Positions 8,530-17,659 of a DNA stretch of 64,000 nucleotides are shown here, one piece after another. Every line of letters begins with the position of its first letter. Position 1 is the stretch's first letter. Made by a program: the position numbers and the translations under genes. This DNA is from Neolewinella xylanilytica (GTDB taxonomy: Bacteria; Bacteroidota; Bacteroidia; Chitinophagales; Saprospiraceae). Under the pieces are notes generated by a model that was not told the origin of the DNA, searched no databases, and saw only the letters and a program-made list of their open reading frames with translations. The stretch covers positions 1,054,001 through 1,118,000 of the forward strand of contig NZ_PTJC01000005.1 in NCBI RefSeq assembly GCF_002934605.1, given 5' to 3'.

Positions 8530-8883
8530 ATGTTGGCCGCCCCTTACCTTGTAAGTATGCACGCTATTCATGCCATCCTAGGGGCGTACGTGGAAAGGGT
8601 CCGGCCGCCGGTGGAGATCCGCCACGAGTTGGACATTACCTACACGGTCGAGGGCCACAACGTCTTCATCAACGAAGTCCGGCCGGCCTATCCTTCGAAG
8701 ACGCAGCTGAGGGCCTCTCCCAACGTAAAATTCACCTACGTGGAATCCCGGGACGTATGGAAGATATACTGGATGCGGGGGAACCTGCAGTGGTCCGCCT
8801 ACGGACCGGCGCCCGAGGTCAAGACTTTGGAAGAAGCCGTGGCCATTTACGACCGCGACGATCACTACTGCTTTAAAGGTTAG
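8530..8883 (+). CDS. DUF3024-family protein
   Basis: The 117 aa product matches the DUF3024 pattern as I know it: RPPVEIRHELDITYTVEGHN, then FTYVESRDVWKIYWMRGNLQW, then VKTLEEAVAIYDRDDHYCF. The family's function is unknown; its members are small soluble proteins common in mobile regions. I chose the ATG at 8530; an in-frame TTG at 8503 would add nine residues. It sits between the decayed regulator and IS debris, so it is probably accessory cargo. Confidence 0.8.
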   Translation: MLAAPYLVSMHAIHAILGAYVERVRPPVEIRHELDITYTVEGHNVFINEVRPAYPSKTQLRASPNVKFTYVESRDVWKIYWMRGNLQWSAYGPAPEVKTLEEAVAIYDRDDHYCFKG

Positions 8884-9210
8884 GGAACGGAACGCCGCTA
8901 GCGCCGGCAAGTCCTGGCTGGTTTCCCGCGGGGGAGGAGAGGCCCCGGGGGCTAAGTGCCGCACCGGAGGCGCAAACACTACCTCAGTAGATTGTCCTGA
9001 CTGCTTGCAACAACGGAAAGACATCCTCGCGTTGCCCGAGGGTTGGGCGGCCATCCGCCCACCGATTTGGCCGCTGGCCTCACCCGGAATCCGTGAAAGC
9101 CAGCTGCGAAGCTGCCCGCAAAGGCCGCAACCCCTACGAGGAGGAACCTTTACGGCCGTAACCGCTCCCGGCGCGGGCCGGGGCCAAGAAAAGGGGAGAG
9201 GTAGCCGGTT

Positions 9211-9345
9211 GGATTATCCGGGGGGGGGGGTCAAAGCACGGTGAAATGGTTTCCACACCCGGGGGGTCAACACTCTGGAATAGGGGGGCAGTACTTTCCG
9301 GAAAGGGGGGGTCAAAGGTTCCGGAATACGCAGTCGGAGTCTTCA
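9211..9345 (+). mobile_element. Possible IS21-type terminal repeat relic
   Basis: Several copies of a G-run followed by GTCAA, each with a nearby TCCGGAA or similar motif, lie in tandem, including a run of 11 G at 9220-9230. Serial short repeats of this kind are found at IS21-family ends in Bacteroidota. No istA or istB was found here. The remainder of 8884-9658 contains the second direct repeat and no gene I can support. Confidence 0.4.
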
Positions 9346-9448
9346 CCGTCCGAGAAGGGAGGCCGTAGTCTGAACAAAGAACGGGGCAAGTTCTACTTCG
9401 CGACTACCACCAGGGATGGCAAAACCGGTGACGGAACCTAGATAAAAC

Positions 9449-9500
9449 TGCGATCATATACTAAGAGTAGGGGCCACCTAAAAGGTCTACTTAACATAAG
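9449..9500 (+). repeat. 51 bp direct repeat, copy 2
   Basis: Imperfect copy of 4639-4689 in the same orientation, with one extra base. It lies close to the border between the mobile-element-rich region and the core-like genes that begin at 9659. Confidence 0.7.
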
Positions 9501-9658
9501 TATAATTAAGTTCTCTAACAGCAAATGAAATGACACCATCACCGGCTCGCAGCTGATCAGTCCATAAAAAGAGACCGTAGCCCACGATCCTATCCGGTGA
9601 GCGCGCAGGCCAGCGACAGGAACAGGCAGAGTAGATAGCAGCGCATGGGAAGACCAGG

Positions 9659-10066
9659 CTACCCCTCCCGTTCCCCCTCACTAAGCCGCCGCAGCACCCG
9701 CAGCGCCGCCTCCCCCCGCTCCACCTCCACAAACAAATGATCGTGGTAGTACCCCGCCATCACGTTACAGCTGATTCCCTCCGCCGCCAGGGCCGTGGCC
9801 ACCGCCGCCGTCAGTCCCACCGCCGCCAGGTCGGAACGGACGCGCAGGGTGATCCACGCGGCGCGGTAGGTGTAGGGGAGGCCGAGTCCGTCGGCGACTT
9901 CCTGCTGCAGGATGAGGGTGGTCCCCTCCGGCTCCCGGATGGTGGCTACCGGCAGCGTGCGGTCGATGCCGGCCGTGTCGGGGACCAGGGTAAAGACGTA
10001 GGTGCCGGGGTTCCGCTCGGGACATAGGTTTTGCAGCAACTGTCGGAGGTCGTTTACCGGGGGCAT
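9659..10066 (-). CDS. ACT-domain protein (ACT_3/COG3602-like)
   Basis: The 135 aa product looks like a double ACT-type small-molecule-binding protein. The first half carries YVFTLVPDTA and a strand-rich segment up to the RAAWITLRVRSDL region; the second half has the ACT core AVGLTAAVATALAAEGISCN, then VMAGYYHDHLFV. These proteins usually bind amino acids and are cytoplasmic. The start at 10066 (MPPVNDLRQLL) gives the expected family length; an upstream Met at 10135 adds an unconserved tail. The methyltransferase gene ends 73 bases upstream on the same strand. Confidence 0.82.
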   Translation of the reverse strand: MPPVNDLRQLLQNLCPERNPGTYVFTLVPDTAGIDRTLPVATIREPEGTTLILQQEVADGLGLPYTYRAAWITLRVRSDLAAVGLTAAVATALAAEGISCNVMAGYYHDHLFVEVERGEAALRVLRRLSEGEREG

Positions 10067-10139
10067 GGGGGAGGGATTTTGGGCGCCGGAGCGCAGGAAG
10101 TCGGCCAATTTCCGTTCTCCCGCGCTCCGGCGCAAAAGG

Positions 10140-10856
10140 TCAGCGTTTGACCGCCCGGAGGCACATGAAGGCCGGGAAGCTCAGCAACTCCCGGTAGTGT
10201 TTGGGGTCGCTTTGCTGCATCTCGGGGGTGGGGAGGGGCTCTACGAAGTCGTCGAGGTAGAAGCCGTTGCGGAGGAGGGGCTGGATGCAGGCCTGTAGCG
10301 GGCGGCGGTAGCTGGTCACCTCCACGGGGGTGCCGAAGCCCTTCCAGATGGCGGTGACCCGCTCGGTGCGGAAGTAGTGTTCCGAGCGGAAGTAGCCGTA
10401 CTCGAAGAAGGGGTGCTCGACCGACAGCACCAGGCAGCCGCCGGGCCGCAGCAACCGGTGGAACTCCTGGAGCGCGGGCGTCCAGTCGGGGAGGTAGTGG
10501 AGAGCCAGGGCGCAGAGGACCACGTCGAAGGAGGCGTCGGCCCGATCGGGTAGGGGAGCGGAAAGGTCGTGGACGAAGAAGGTGCCCCGGCTCCCGTTGC
10601 GCTTCCGGGCCAGCTCGACCATCTTCGGACTCAGGTCGAAGCCGGTGACCCGGGCGCCGCGATCGAGGAGGATCTCGGAGTACTTGCCCGGGCCGCAGGC
10701 GGCGTCGAGTACGTCCAGTCCGTGGACGTCGGGCAGGAGGGCCAGGGTATTGGGCCGGTCGTAGTGGGCGTTGTGGGGCTTATCGTCGATGCGGGCGGCG
10801 TAGTCCGGGGCGAGCGTTTCGTAGGCTTGCAGGATGGCCTGGCGGGTGGGGTCCAT
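10140..10856 (-). CDS. Class I SAM-dependent methyltransferase
   Basis: The 238 aa product has a Methyltransf_11/25-type Rossmann fold: motif I LDVLDAACGPGKYSEIL (about residue 45), an acidic residue in ARVTGFDLSPKMVELA, and motif IV-like DVVLCALALHYLPDW. The C-terminal part with VEHPFFEYGYFRSEHYF is characteristic of a subgroup of unknown substrate. The start at 10856 (MDPTRQAILQAYETLAPDYA) fits the family; the longer frame upstream is not conserved. Probably cytoplasmic; substrate not predictable. Confidence 0.88.
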   Translation of the reverse strand: MDPTRQAILQAYETLAPDYAARIDDKPHNAHYDRPNTLALLPDVHGLDVLDAACGPGKYSEILLDRGARVTGFDLSPKMVELARKRNGSRGTFFVHDLSAPLPDRADASFDVVLCALALHYLPDWTPALQEFHRLLRPGGCLVLSVEHPFFEYGYFRSEHYFRTERVTAIWKGFGTPVEVTSYRRPLQACIQPLLRNGFYLDDFVEPLPTPEMQQSDPKHYRELLSFPAFMCLRAVKR

Positions 10857-11103
10857 GGGCGGGAGTGATCGGGCTTCCCAAGGTAGCGCCGGACAACTTA
10901 GCGCGCGGGGCGGATGGTCGTCCCGGGAAGCGATCGCTCCTTCATTGCGGGGATGCCCGGCTTGTTGCGGGAAACCGCCGCTGGTTTTCCGTGGGGTCGG
11001 GAAGGCAACGGGCACCGGGAAGGTTATCTCGCCCGGGTTTCCGATTCGCTACTTTGCCGTTCGGTGCGGGTGGATCCTTCGTGATCCCGGGACGAGCGGT
11101 CGG

Positions 11104-11370
11104 TTAGATCCGGTCCGTCACGTCCCGCTCCGGCCGCAGCACGCCGTCGTCGAGTACCACCGGGGTGTTATAGAGCAGGGTATCCCCGTCGGTGATGGCG
11201 CTGATGTCGAGGTCGCGGCTCTGAAATTCTCGCAGCATCACTTCGGAGTAGCCGGTGGGGGCGTCCTTCCAGGCGTCGGTAGCGAGGTCGTCGTTGTAGC
11301 GGTCGACCAGGTCTATGTCGGTTAACTCGATGAGGTCGTTTTCGAATTCTTGCAGTTCGCGGCTTTCCAT
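11104..11370 (-). CDS. Small acidic hypothetical protein
   Basis: The 88 aa product is strongly acidic and not recognised. It has no signal peptide, cysteines or membrane segment. The ATG at 11370 is followed by a helical N-terminus (ELQEFENDLIELTDIDL). It stands alone between a methyltransferase gene on the same strand and the divergent esterase gene. It is more believable than the overlapping arginine-rich frame at 11322-11687. Confidence 0.5.
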   Translation of the reverse strand: MESRELQEFENDLIELTDIDLVDRYNDDLATDAWKDAPTGYSEVMLREFQSRDLDISAITDGDTLLYNTPVVLDDGVLRPERDVTDRI

Positions 11371-11676
11371 ATTCGTTGGATTAGTTTTTTCTTCATACCG
11401 TTTCGGGGTGGGGTGGGGTTCGATTTAGGCCGCCAGAGATTGTAGCGGGTGCGGCTTCGCACCTGTTTGCGGTAGCTAGAATGGGCTTGCACGCTCAACC
11501 CGGGTAAGGCAATTTGGTTGGAACGAAATTCCGTGGCGACGGAGGCGCGCTTTCCGGTAAATCGACCTGCTTTGACCCGCCTCCGCCACGAAAGATTTGG
11601 TTGGTAGCGGAGAAAGGGGTATACTCGTTTCCCTAAGTCGCGCAATCGATTGTGCATTGCGATAAACCCATGAATC
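11371..11676. other. Divergent intergenic region with no gene seen
   Basis: About 306 bases lie between the small acidic protein gene (minus strand) and the secreted esterase gene (plus strand). It must hold promoters for both. It includes a short T-rich stretch near 11383, but no certain Bacteroidota promoter or operator was identified. Confidence 0.4.
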
Positions 11677-14022
11677 ATGCAACACAACTTCTTACTCTTT
11701 TTCTGTTTGTTCCTCGGCGGATTGCTCTCCGCCCAGATCCCCTACGTCTACGACCAGGAGAACTCCGGCGTGGAATGCGACGCCCCGCCGCTGCCCGATC
11801 CCGAAAACCTGACCAACTACCCCTTGCTGCCGGATCCCTTCGCCTTTTCCGACGGCAGCGGCCGGGTGGAGGACTTTGCCGACTGGGAATGCCGCCGCAA
11901 CGAAATCGGCGCCGAGATAGCGGCGTATGAGATCGGCCCTAAACCGGCCGCCCCCGCCGACATCACCGCCACCTACACCAACGATACCCTGCGCGTCGCG
12001 ATTACCGAAAACGGGGAAACGCTCACCCTCACTTCCCGGGTCACCATGCCCGAGGGCGACGGCCCCTTCCCCGTGGTCATCGGCATGAACAACGCCACCG
12101 GCTCGCTGCCCGGCGAGCTGTTTGACGGCGTCATCCAGATCCCCTTCCGCCACAACCAGGTGGTAACCTATAGCCAGACCAGCGACCGCGTACCCGGCGA
12201 TCCCTACTACCGCCTGTACCCCGAATTGACGGAGGTCGGCAATTACAGCGCCTGGGCCTGGGGCGTGAGCCGCCTCCTCGACGGCATCGAGATCGTGCAG
12301 GAAGCCCTGAACGCCGACCTGGACCACGTGGCCGTCACGGGCTGCTCCTACGCCGGCAAGATGGCCCTCTTCAGCGGCGCCTACGACGAGCGCATTGCCC
12401 TGACCATCGTCCAGGAGTCGGGCGGCGGCGGCATCAACGCCTGGCGCGTATCGGAAACCATTGGCAACGTGGAGAAAATCGATAACACGAACTACAGCTG
12501 GTTCATGCGCAGTATGCAGACCAATTTCGCCGGCCAGCCCGGCCTGCTGCCCCACGACCACCACGAGCTGATGGCGATGGTGCTGCCGCGGGCCCTGCTG
12601 GTGCTGGGTAACCCGGATTACGAGTGGCTGGGCGACGAGTCGGGCTACGTGGCCAGTCGCGCCGTGGAGGAAGTCTACCGCACCTTTGGCATCGAGGACC
12701 GCTTCGGCTTCTCCTTCCGTGCGGATCACCCCCACTGCCAGCTACCGGCGGAGTCGTACCCCGAGGTGCAGGCCTTCGTGGATAAGTTCCTGTTCGAAGA
12801 CGGCGACGCGGATACCAACGTCCGCTACCACGAGTTCTACGGCACCAACTACCGGCGGTGGATCGCCGACTGGGCCGCCCCCGCCGATCCGAACGCCCCC
12901 GTCGTGGCCCTCACCGGTCCGGAAGACGGCGGGGTGTACGAGACCCCGGCCACCCTCACCTTCACCGCCTCCGTCCAGGACGCCGATAACAACATGGCCG
13001 CCGTCCTCTTCATGAACAATAACGACACCCTCTCCGTCGATTCCCTGGCCCCCTACGAATTCGTCTGGGAAACGGGCACCGTCGGCACTTACCGCGTCTA
13101 CGCCACGGCGGTGGATTCCGCCGGCCTGATCGGTTACTCCAACGAGGTGTCCGTGACCCTGCGCGCGCCCGTCGCCGCCGTGTACCGGACCGCCGAGGTA
13201 CCCACCGTAGACGGCGTCACCGACGAAATCTGGAGCAACGACAGCATCCTGGCCTTCGAAGCGACGAACGAACTGGTCGGAACGGATATCGCCGCCGACG
13301 ACCTGTCGGGTACCATTCGAATGATCTGGGACGCGGACAACCTGTACTTCCTGGCCGAGATCATCGACGATACCCTCGTCAACGACAGCCCCAACACCTA
13401 CGAGGACGATAACGTCGAACTTTACTTCGACGTCGATAACTCCAAAGGTGCCAACTACGACGACAACGACGTCCAGCTATCCTTTGCCTGGAACGACGGC
13501 ACGACCATCGGCACCATCCCCGGCGATTTCGACACCGAGGGCATCGTGTACGCTGTTTCCGATACCGACTTCGGGTACCTGGTCGAAGGCATGATCCCCT
13601 GGACAGTCCTCGGCGGTACGCCTTCCGATTCCATGATGGTCGGCTTCGACTTCATGATCAACGACGATGACCTCGGCGGCGGCCGCGACGGCAAGCTTTC
13701 CTGGAACGCCACCGCGGATCAGGCCTGGACCAATCCCGGTCTTTTCGGTACCGTCATGCTCGTGGGGACCAGTATGCTATCCGACGTGATGACCCTGGAC
13801 GGACGCACGATTACCGCCTTCCCCAACCCGACGAGCGACCGCCTGAACATTCGCGGTATCGACACCACCTTCGACTATGAGGTGTTCGATGCCGGCGGTC
13901 GGCTGCAGGCGCGGGGTACCGCCAGCCAGGCCATCGCCACCGACCGGCTCGCGACGGGCGTCTACTTCCTGCGGATCCGCGTAGACGGAGAGGCCCTGCA
14001 AACGCGCTTCGTGAAACGATAA
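11677..14022 (+). CDS. Secreted CE15-like glucuronoyl esterase with Ig-like, CBM9-like and T9SS sorting domains
   Basis: The 781 aa product begins with a signal peptide (FLLFFCLFLGGLLSAQ). Residues about 20-385 form an alpha/beta hydrolase of the carbohydrate esterase 15 type: the nucleophile elbow VTGCSYAGKMALFSGA places Ser near residue 224, the IVQESGGGG segment carries a Glu, and ADHPHC near 350 is the likely catalytic His. Known CE15 enzymes split glucuronoyl esters linking lignin to xylan. Next come an Ig-like domain (about 410-495), a CBM9-like domain (VDGVTDEIWSN onwards, about 505-690) and a C-terminal sorting domain (ITAFPNPTSDRLNIRG to FVKR) for T9SS export. Substrate inferred from family only. 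Confidence 0.88.
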   Translation: MQHNFLLFFCLFLGGLLSAQIPYVYDQENSGVECDAPPLPDPENLTNYPLLPDPFAFSDGSGRVEDFADWECRRNEIGAEIAAYEIGPKPAAPADITATYTNDTLRVAITENGETLTLTSRVTMPEGDGPFPVVIGMNNATGSLPGELFDGVIQIPFRHNQVVTYSQTSDRVPGDPYYRLYPELTEVGNYSAWAWGVSRLLDGIEIVQEALNADLDHVAVTGCSYAGKMALFSGAYDERIALTIVQESGGGGINAWRVSETIGNVEKIDNTNYSWFMRSMQTNFAGQPGLLPHDHHELMAMVLPRALLVLGNPDYEWLGDESGYVASRAVEEVYRTFGIEDRFGFSFRADHPHCQLPAESYPEVQAFVDKFLFEDGDADTNVRYHEFYGTNYRRWIADWAAPADPNAPVVALTGPEDGGVYETPATLTFTASVQDADNNMAAVLFMNNNDTLSVDSLAPYEFVWETGTVGTYRVYATAVDSAGLIGYSNEVSVTLRAPVAAVYRTAEVPTVDGVTDEIWSNDSILAFEATNELVGTDIAADDLSGTIRMIWDADNLYFLAEIIDDTLVNDSPNTYEDDNVELYFDVDNSKGANYDDNDVQLSFAWNDGTTIGTIPGDFDTEGIVYAVSDTDFGYLVEGMIPWTVLGGTPSDSMMVGFDFMINDDDLGGGRDGKLSWNATADQAWTNPGLFGTVMLVGTSMLSDVMTLDGRTITAFPNPTSDRLNIRGIDTTFDYEVFDAGGRLQARGTASQAIATDRLATGVYFLRIRVDGEALQTRFVKR

Positions 14023-14057
14023 TAACGCCTTACCGTTTTTTGCATTGATGTGATGAC

Positions 14058-14096
14058 GTGCCGGCTGCTCCGAACGGGGTGGCCGGTACCTTTTTG
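14058..14096. terminator. Hairpin with T-run between convergent genes
   Basis: GTGCCGGC at 14058-14065 pairs with GCCGGTAC at 14082-14089 (one G-T pair), followed by TTTTT at 14091-14095. It lies between the stop codons of two convergent genes and probably ends transcription of the esterase gene. Confidence 0.6.
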
Positions 14097-14130
14097 GCGC
14101 GGCTCCGCCTGGGGCAACCTTCGGTGCCAC

Positions 14131-15078
14131 TTAGGCCAGGGGGCGGGTGAAAAACCGACCGATCAGCGCGGCGGCCTTCAGGGCGAAGCGTTTTTTCCGC
14201 ACCGTGGCGGCCGAGTGGATACGTATGGGAGTCTCCACGTGGTGCCAGTACACCTTATCGGTATTGCTGGGGCGTGACCCGTTGATCAGGATATTCTTCA
14301 CGTAGTTCTTGTGCCAGGGTTTCCGGCGGCCCGCGGCGTGGGACATTACCTGGCCGAGCCGGCCGAAATCCATCGCCTCCCGGCCCATAATGCTGACTTC
14401 GGGGGTAAGGTCTTTGGCGATATTGAGGGCGTCCTGGTCCATGAAGTGAAACATGTTCCAACGGTCGGCGATCCCGATGCTTTCCTGTTTACCGGTGTAT
14501 TGCTTCATGTAGACCTGGAGTTGTTCCCAGAGTTCGGAGAAGGCCCGGTACTTTTTGTTGATGCCGACGAAGCCGCCGTTGACGTAGGTGCTGTCCTGCG
14601 GGGTGTAGGCGATGCCGAAGCCGGCGTAGTACTGTTGCCACTGCTTGCGCAGGGGGTGGGTGACGGGCAAGGGGGAGTTCATATCCTCGCAGAGGGCCAC
14701 GCCCCACTGGGCCCAGTCTTCGAAGTGATGCCATTTCGCCTTGATGACGATGTCGCAGTCGATATAGAACACGTTCTCCATCCCCCGCGCTTCGTAGCGT
14801 TTCCACACCTGGCGGATGAGCTCCGGCTTGGCGTAGGCCAGCATCTCATCGGTCGCTTGCTTGGCAAAATAGATTTGGAAGCCGGGGGCTACTTCCCACT
14901 CTAGGTTGCCGGATGCATCGGGGGTGGCGTCGCCAATCCAGGGGGGAAGGGTGCCGCGGTAGCCGGCGTAGAGATCGCCGCGGAAGCCCGCCGCGTAGAG
15001 GGAGTTGGCCAGGGCGCCGACTCCGTGGTGGTAGTCTCGCTCGAAGACGGTACAGATCACGCTTTTAACAGCTGACAT
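14131..15078 (-). CDS. GT-A type glycosyltransferase-like protein
   Basis: The 315 aa product starts with a nucleotide-sugar-binding-like strand (VICTVFERDYHHGVGALANS) and carries a DxD-type metal motif in VFYIDCDIVIKAKW near residue 107. A later segment STYVNGGFVGINKKYRAF is typical of GT-A enzymes such as family 8 relatives. No membrane segment or signal is visible, so it acts in the cytoplasm or at the inner membrane face. The sugar and acceptor cannot be told. It is convergent with the secreted esterase gene. Confidence 0.75.
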   Translation of the reverse strand: MSAVKSVICTVFERDYHHGVGALANSLYAAGFRGDLYAGYRGTLPPWIGDATPDASGNLEWEVAPGFQIYFAKQATDEMLAYAKPELIRQVWKRYEARGMENVFYIDCDIVIKAKWHHFEDWAQWGVALCEDMNSPLPVTHPLRKQWQQYYAGFGIAYTPQDSTYVNGGFVGINKKYRAFSELWEQLQVYMKQYTGKQESIGIADRWNMFHFMDQDALNIAKDLTPEVSIMGREAMDFGRLGQVMSHAAGRRKPWHKNYVKNILINGSRPSNTDKVYWHHVETPIRIHSAATVRKKRFALKAAALIGRFFTRPLA

Positions 15079-15259
15079 CGAAAGGGTGGATTGGGGGGTC
15101 GGTTGGGGCCGAGCGGTGAGCGGTAGCCGGTAAAAGGGAATGGTAATAGGGTGTTCATCGGTTAGAACGCAGGGAAAACCCCCTAAAGTTTAGGAATACG
15201 GTAACCTTGGCGCGCAAAGTTAGCAAACAACCGACGCACGAAGCTGTCAGTCGCTTTCC

Positions 15260-16201
15260 CTACATCGGTGACCGGTCGGAGTAGGGAGTGCCGAGGGGAA
15301 CGACCTGGAAATCACCGCCTACGCCCTTCAGGGCCACGGTGGTCGCGGCACCGGCGTACACGGACGGATCGAGGTAGCCGTAGAGCTCCGCGGAAACGAG
15401 CAGGTCGTTGTCGACTGTCTTCGTGGCATCCTGGAGCCGGGCGGCGATATTGACCGGGTAGCCCATGACCAGCAGCCGGTCGCTGCCGGCGATCCGAATG
15501 CTTCCCATGATGACGCGCCCCAGGTGGATCCCGATCCCGATCTCCACCCGGTGGTTGAAGTGAACGCGGAAGTAGGATTCGTTGAGCTTTACGAGTTCGT
15601 CGAGCATGGCCCGGGACGCGCGCACGGCGGCGGTGGCGGCGGCGGGCCGTTCGGCGTCGAAACCGAAGGCCGCGTAGATGCCGTCGCCCGCCGTCTCGAT
15701 AATGCGACCGTCGTGCCCTTCGATGAGTTCCTGGAAGATGGTGAAGAGCTTGCGGACAATGTGGATCACGTCGAAGGCCAGGTGGCGCTCGATGAAGGGG
15801 GTGAAGTTGCGGATATCGAGGAAGAGCAGTACCAGGTCGCGTTCCTCCCCGATCTGCTGGGTAGAACTGCCGGCGAAGGGGCCGACGTAGAGACCCATAT
15901 CCGACTCGTCCCGCAGGATCCGGCTCAGGCGCACGGGGCCGCCCGTGGCGCACGTCTGGCAGGCCAGGCGGACGTCGGGGGGGAAGTGCATCCGTTGCCG
16001 CAGCGCTTCCTCCCGCTCGGTGGGCGGGGTGAGGTAGTTGGCGCCTTCGTGGACCAGTACCCGGCAGGTCGAGCATTTGCCTTTGCCGCCGCAGACGTGG
16101 TAGAGGGGGATGCCCGCGGCAAGGGAGGCGTCAAGTAGGTTGGCCTCGTCGGAAACGAGGACGCATCCTTCCTTGGTAAACTCAATCGAATGCTTTTCCA
16201 T
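15260..16201 (-). CDS. Ferredoxin-type 2Fe-2S domain fused to a class III adenylate/guanylate cyclase
   Basis: The 313 aa product has a plant-type ferredoxin domain at about residues 5-95, with the cluster cysteines visible as CGGKGKCSTC plus a distal CQTC. Residues about 120-290 form a class III nucleotidyl cyclase: first metal Asp in FLDIRNFTPF, second metal Asp in ETAGDGIYAAFG, and the GYPVNIAARLQDAT motif with Asn and Arg for catalysis. All key residues appear present, so it should be active. It has no membrane segments. The fusion suggests cyclic-nucleotide synthesis controlled by redox state or oxygen, which is an inference. Transcribed divergently from the next gene. Confidence 0.92.
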   Translation of the reverse strand: MEKHSIEFTKEGCVLVSDEANLLDASLAAGIPLYHVCGGKGKCSTCRVLVHEGANYLTPPTEREEALRQRMHFPPDVRLACQTCATGGPVRLSRILRDESDMGLYVGPFAGSSTQQIGEERDLVLLFLDIRNFTPFIERHLAFDVIHIVRKLFTIFQELIEGHDGRIIETAGDGIYAAFGFDAERPAAATAAVRASRAMLDELVKLNESYFRVHFNHRVEIGIGIHLGRVIMGSIRIAGSDRLLVMGYPVNIAARLQDATKTVDNDLLVSAELYGYLDPSVYAGAATTVALKGVGGDFQVVPLGTPYSDRSPM

Positions 16202-16318
16202 GGGCCCGCCGGAATTGGTTGGCGGCGAAGGTACAGTGTAGCCGTTCGTCTAAAACCCGGCACCCGCGCACCGGCGCCCGCCCATCGCTTGCCCCGCCCG
16301 CAGTATCTTTCACCCGCA

Positions 16319-17659
16319 ATGAGCATCTGGGACACCCTATTCGGCCGCACGACCGGCTACCAGGCCGGGGAAGAACCCGACCACCGTTTTGGGCGGTACA
16401 CCGACGCCTACAAGTCACGGGAGAATTACGCCGCCTGGGACCGCGCCGTGGACGCCTTCGAGGAAGACCGCTTTCTCGATAGCTGCGCCGCCTTCATGGC
16501 CTACCTCCGCGACGAGCGGGAAGATAACGTGAAGTGGCAGCAGGAAGCCGGCAAGCTCTATTTCGAGTTTTACCAGGGCAGCAAGCGGGTCACGGGCTTC
16601 GCCGACCAGGAGCAACTGCGCGCCACCGCCCGGATCGCCCGCCTCGAAACCCCGAACGTAGACCTGCTGCGCCGGCTCACCGCCATGAATTACGAGCTCA
16701 AGTACAGCCGCTTCGCCCTCGACGATGACGACTGCCTCACGATCATCTTCGATACCCCGGTGATCGATGCCAGTCCCCACAAGCTATACCACGCCCTTAA
16801 GGAGATGGCCCTCCGCGCCGACAAGCAGGACGACTTGCTCCTGGAAGAATTCGGCGACACCGTAAGCCCGGTGGAGGTCACTCACCTCGAACCGCTTTCC
16901 GGCGAGGAGAAAGCGCTGAAGCTGAATTTCCTGCGTCGCTCGATCCGGGAGGTCACCGATTACCTTTCTTCCGGCCGCATCAATCTCGAGGAGCACCCCG
17001 GGGCGGTGGCTTACCTGCTGCTGGAATTGGTGTACCGCCTGGACTACCTGCTCGTCCCCGAGGGCCATACCATGGAGGCACTGGAGCGCATGCACCGGAT
17101 GTACTTCGCGCGGGAAGAAGAACAGCCGGTGACGTACAAAAACGTTCGTCTTCTCGCCGAGCTGCAGCAACTGGTGGAGCGGGCCCCCGAAGACTTCGCG
17201 GAGGAGCTGTACGGGGGGAAGTCCACCTTCGGAATCACCCTCCCGGCGAGCCACGACCGGCTGAGCAGCCTCATCCGCAACGAATTACCGAACATCGACT
17301 GGTACCAGGACAACGACTTCCCGGAAGTGGCACGGGCCATTCCGGGCTATATCGCGGGCTATGCCCTTTTCAATTACGCCATCCCGCCCCCGGACCGCGA
17401 CCTGCTCAACCTCTACTACCGCGTCAGCCAAGACGCCTACTTCCGGACGCTGGGATACCGGCAGAACTTACTGACGCGCGACGGCCGGCCGGCCAGGCGA
17501 CCCATCAAAGCGGCCATCGCGGAAATCGTGGAGCGCCACCGGCGTGCCTATCCCCAACTGCGTCCGGTGACCAGTCAGCTGAGCTTCGATAATTTCCCGG
17601 ATTTTGGCCGCAGCTACCTGGAGATGGTGGGGGAGCTGGATCTGCGGGGACTGGGATAA
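16319..17659 (+). CDS. Hypothetical protein, helical, unknown function
   Basis: The 446 aa product is not recognised. It is soluble, rich in charged helices, with no signal peptide or membrane segment; the N-terminus (MSIWDTLFGRTTGYQ) and the FDNFPDFGRSYLEMVGELDLRG end are distinctive. I chose the ATG at 16319 because the upstream part of the frame is low-complexity and arginine-rich. It is divergent from the ferredoxin-cyclase gene with a 117 bp spacer, so a shared regulatory region is possible. Its last ~33 codons are duplicated just downstream. Confidence 0.8.
   Translation: MSIWDTLFGRTTGYQAGEEPDHRFGRYTDAYKSRENYAAWDRAVDAFEEDRFLDSCAAFMAYLRDEREDNVKWQQEAGKLYFEFYQGSKRVTGFADQEQLRATARIARLETPNVDLLRRLTAMNYELKYSRFALDDDDCLTIIFDTPVIDASPHKLYHALKEMALRADKQDDLLLEEFGDTVSPVEVTHLEPLSGEEKALKLNFLRRSIREVTDYLSSGRINLEEHPGAVAYLLLELVYRLDYLLVPEGHTMEALERMHRMYFAREEEQPVTYKNVRLLAELQQLVERAPEDFAEELYGGKSTFGITLPASHDRLSSLIRNELPNIDWYQDNDFPEVARAIPGYIAGYALFNYAIPPPDRDLLNLYYRVSQDAYFRTLGYRQNLLTRDGRPARRPIKAAIAEIVERHRRAYPQLRPVTSQLSFDNFPDFGRSYLEMVGELDLRGLG

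Noticed and set aside
9005..9441. Two short plus-strand ORFs in the IS debris
   Set aside because: Their peptides reflect G-rich terminal-repeat DNA and contain no recognisable motif.
11322..11687. 121 aa minus-strand ORF between the acidic protein and the esterase
   Set aside because: Arginine/serine-rich, overlaps both neighbours' ends, no conserved look; treated as non-coding.
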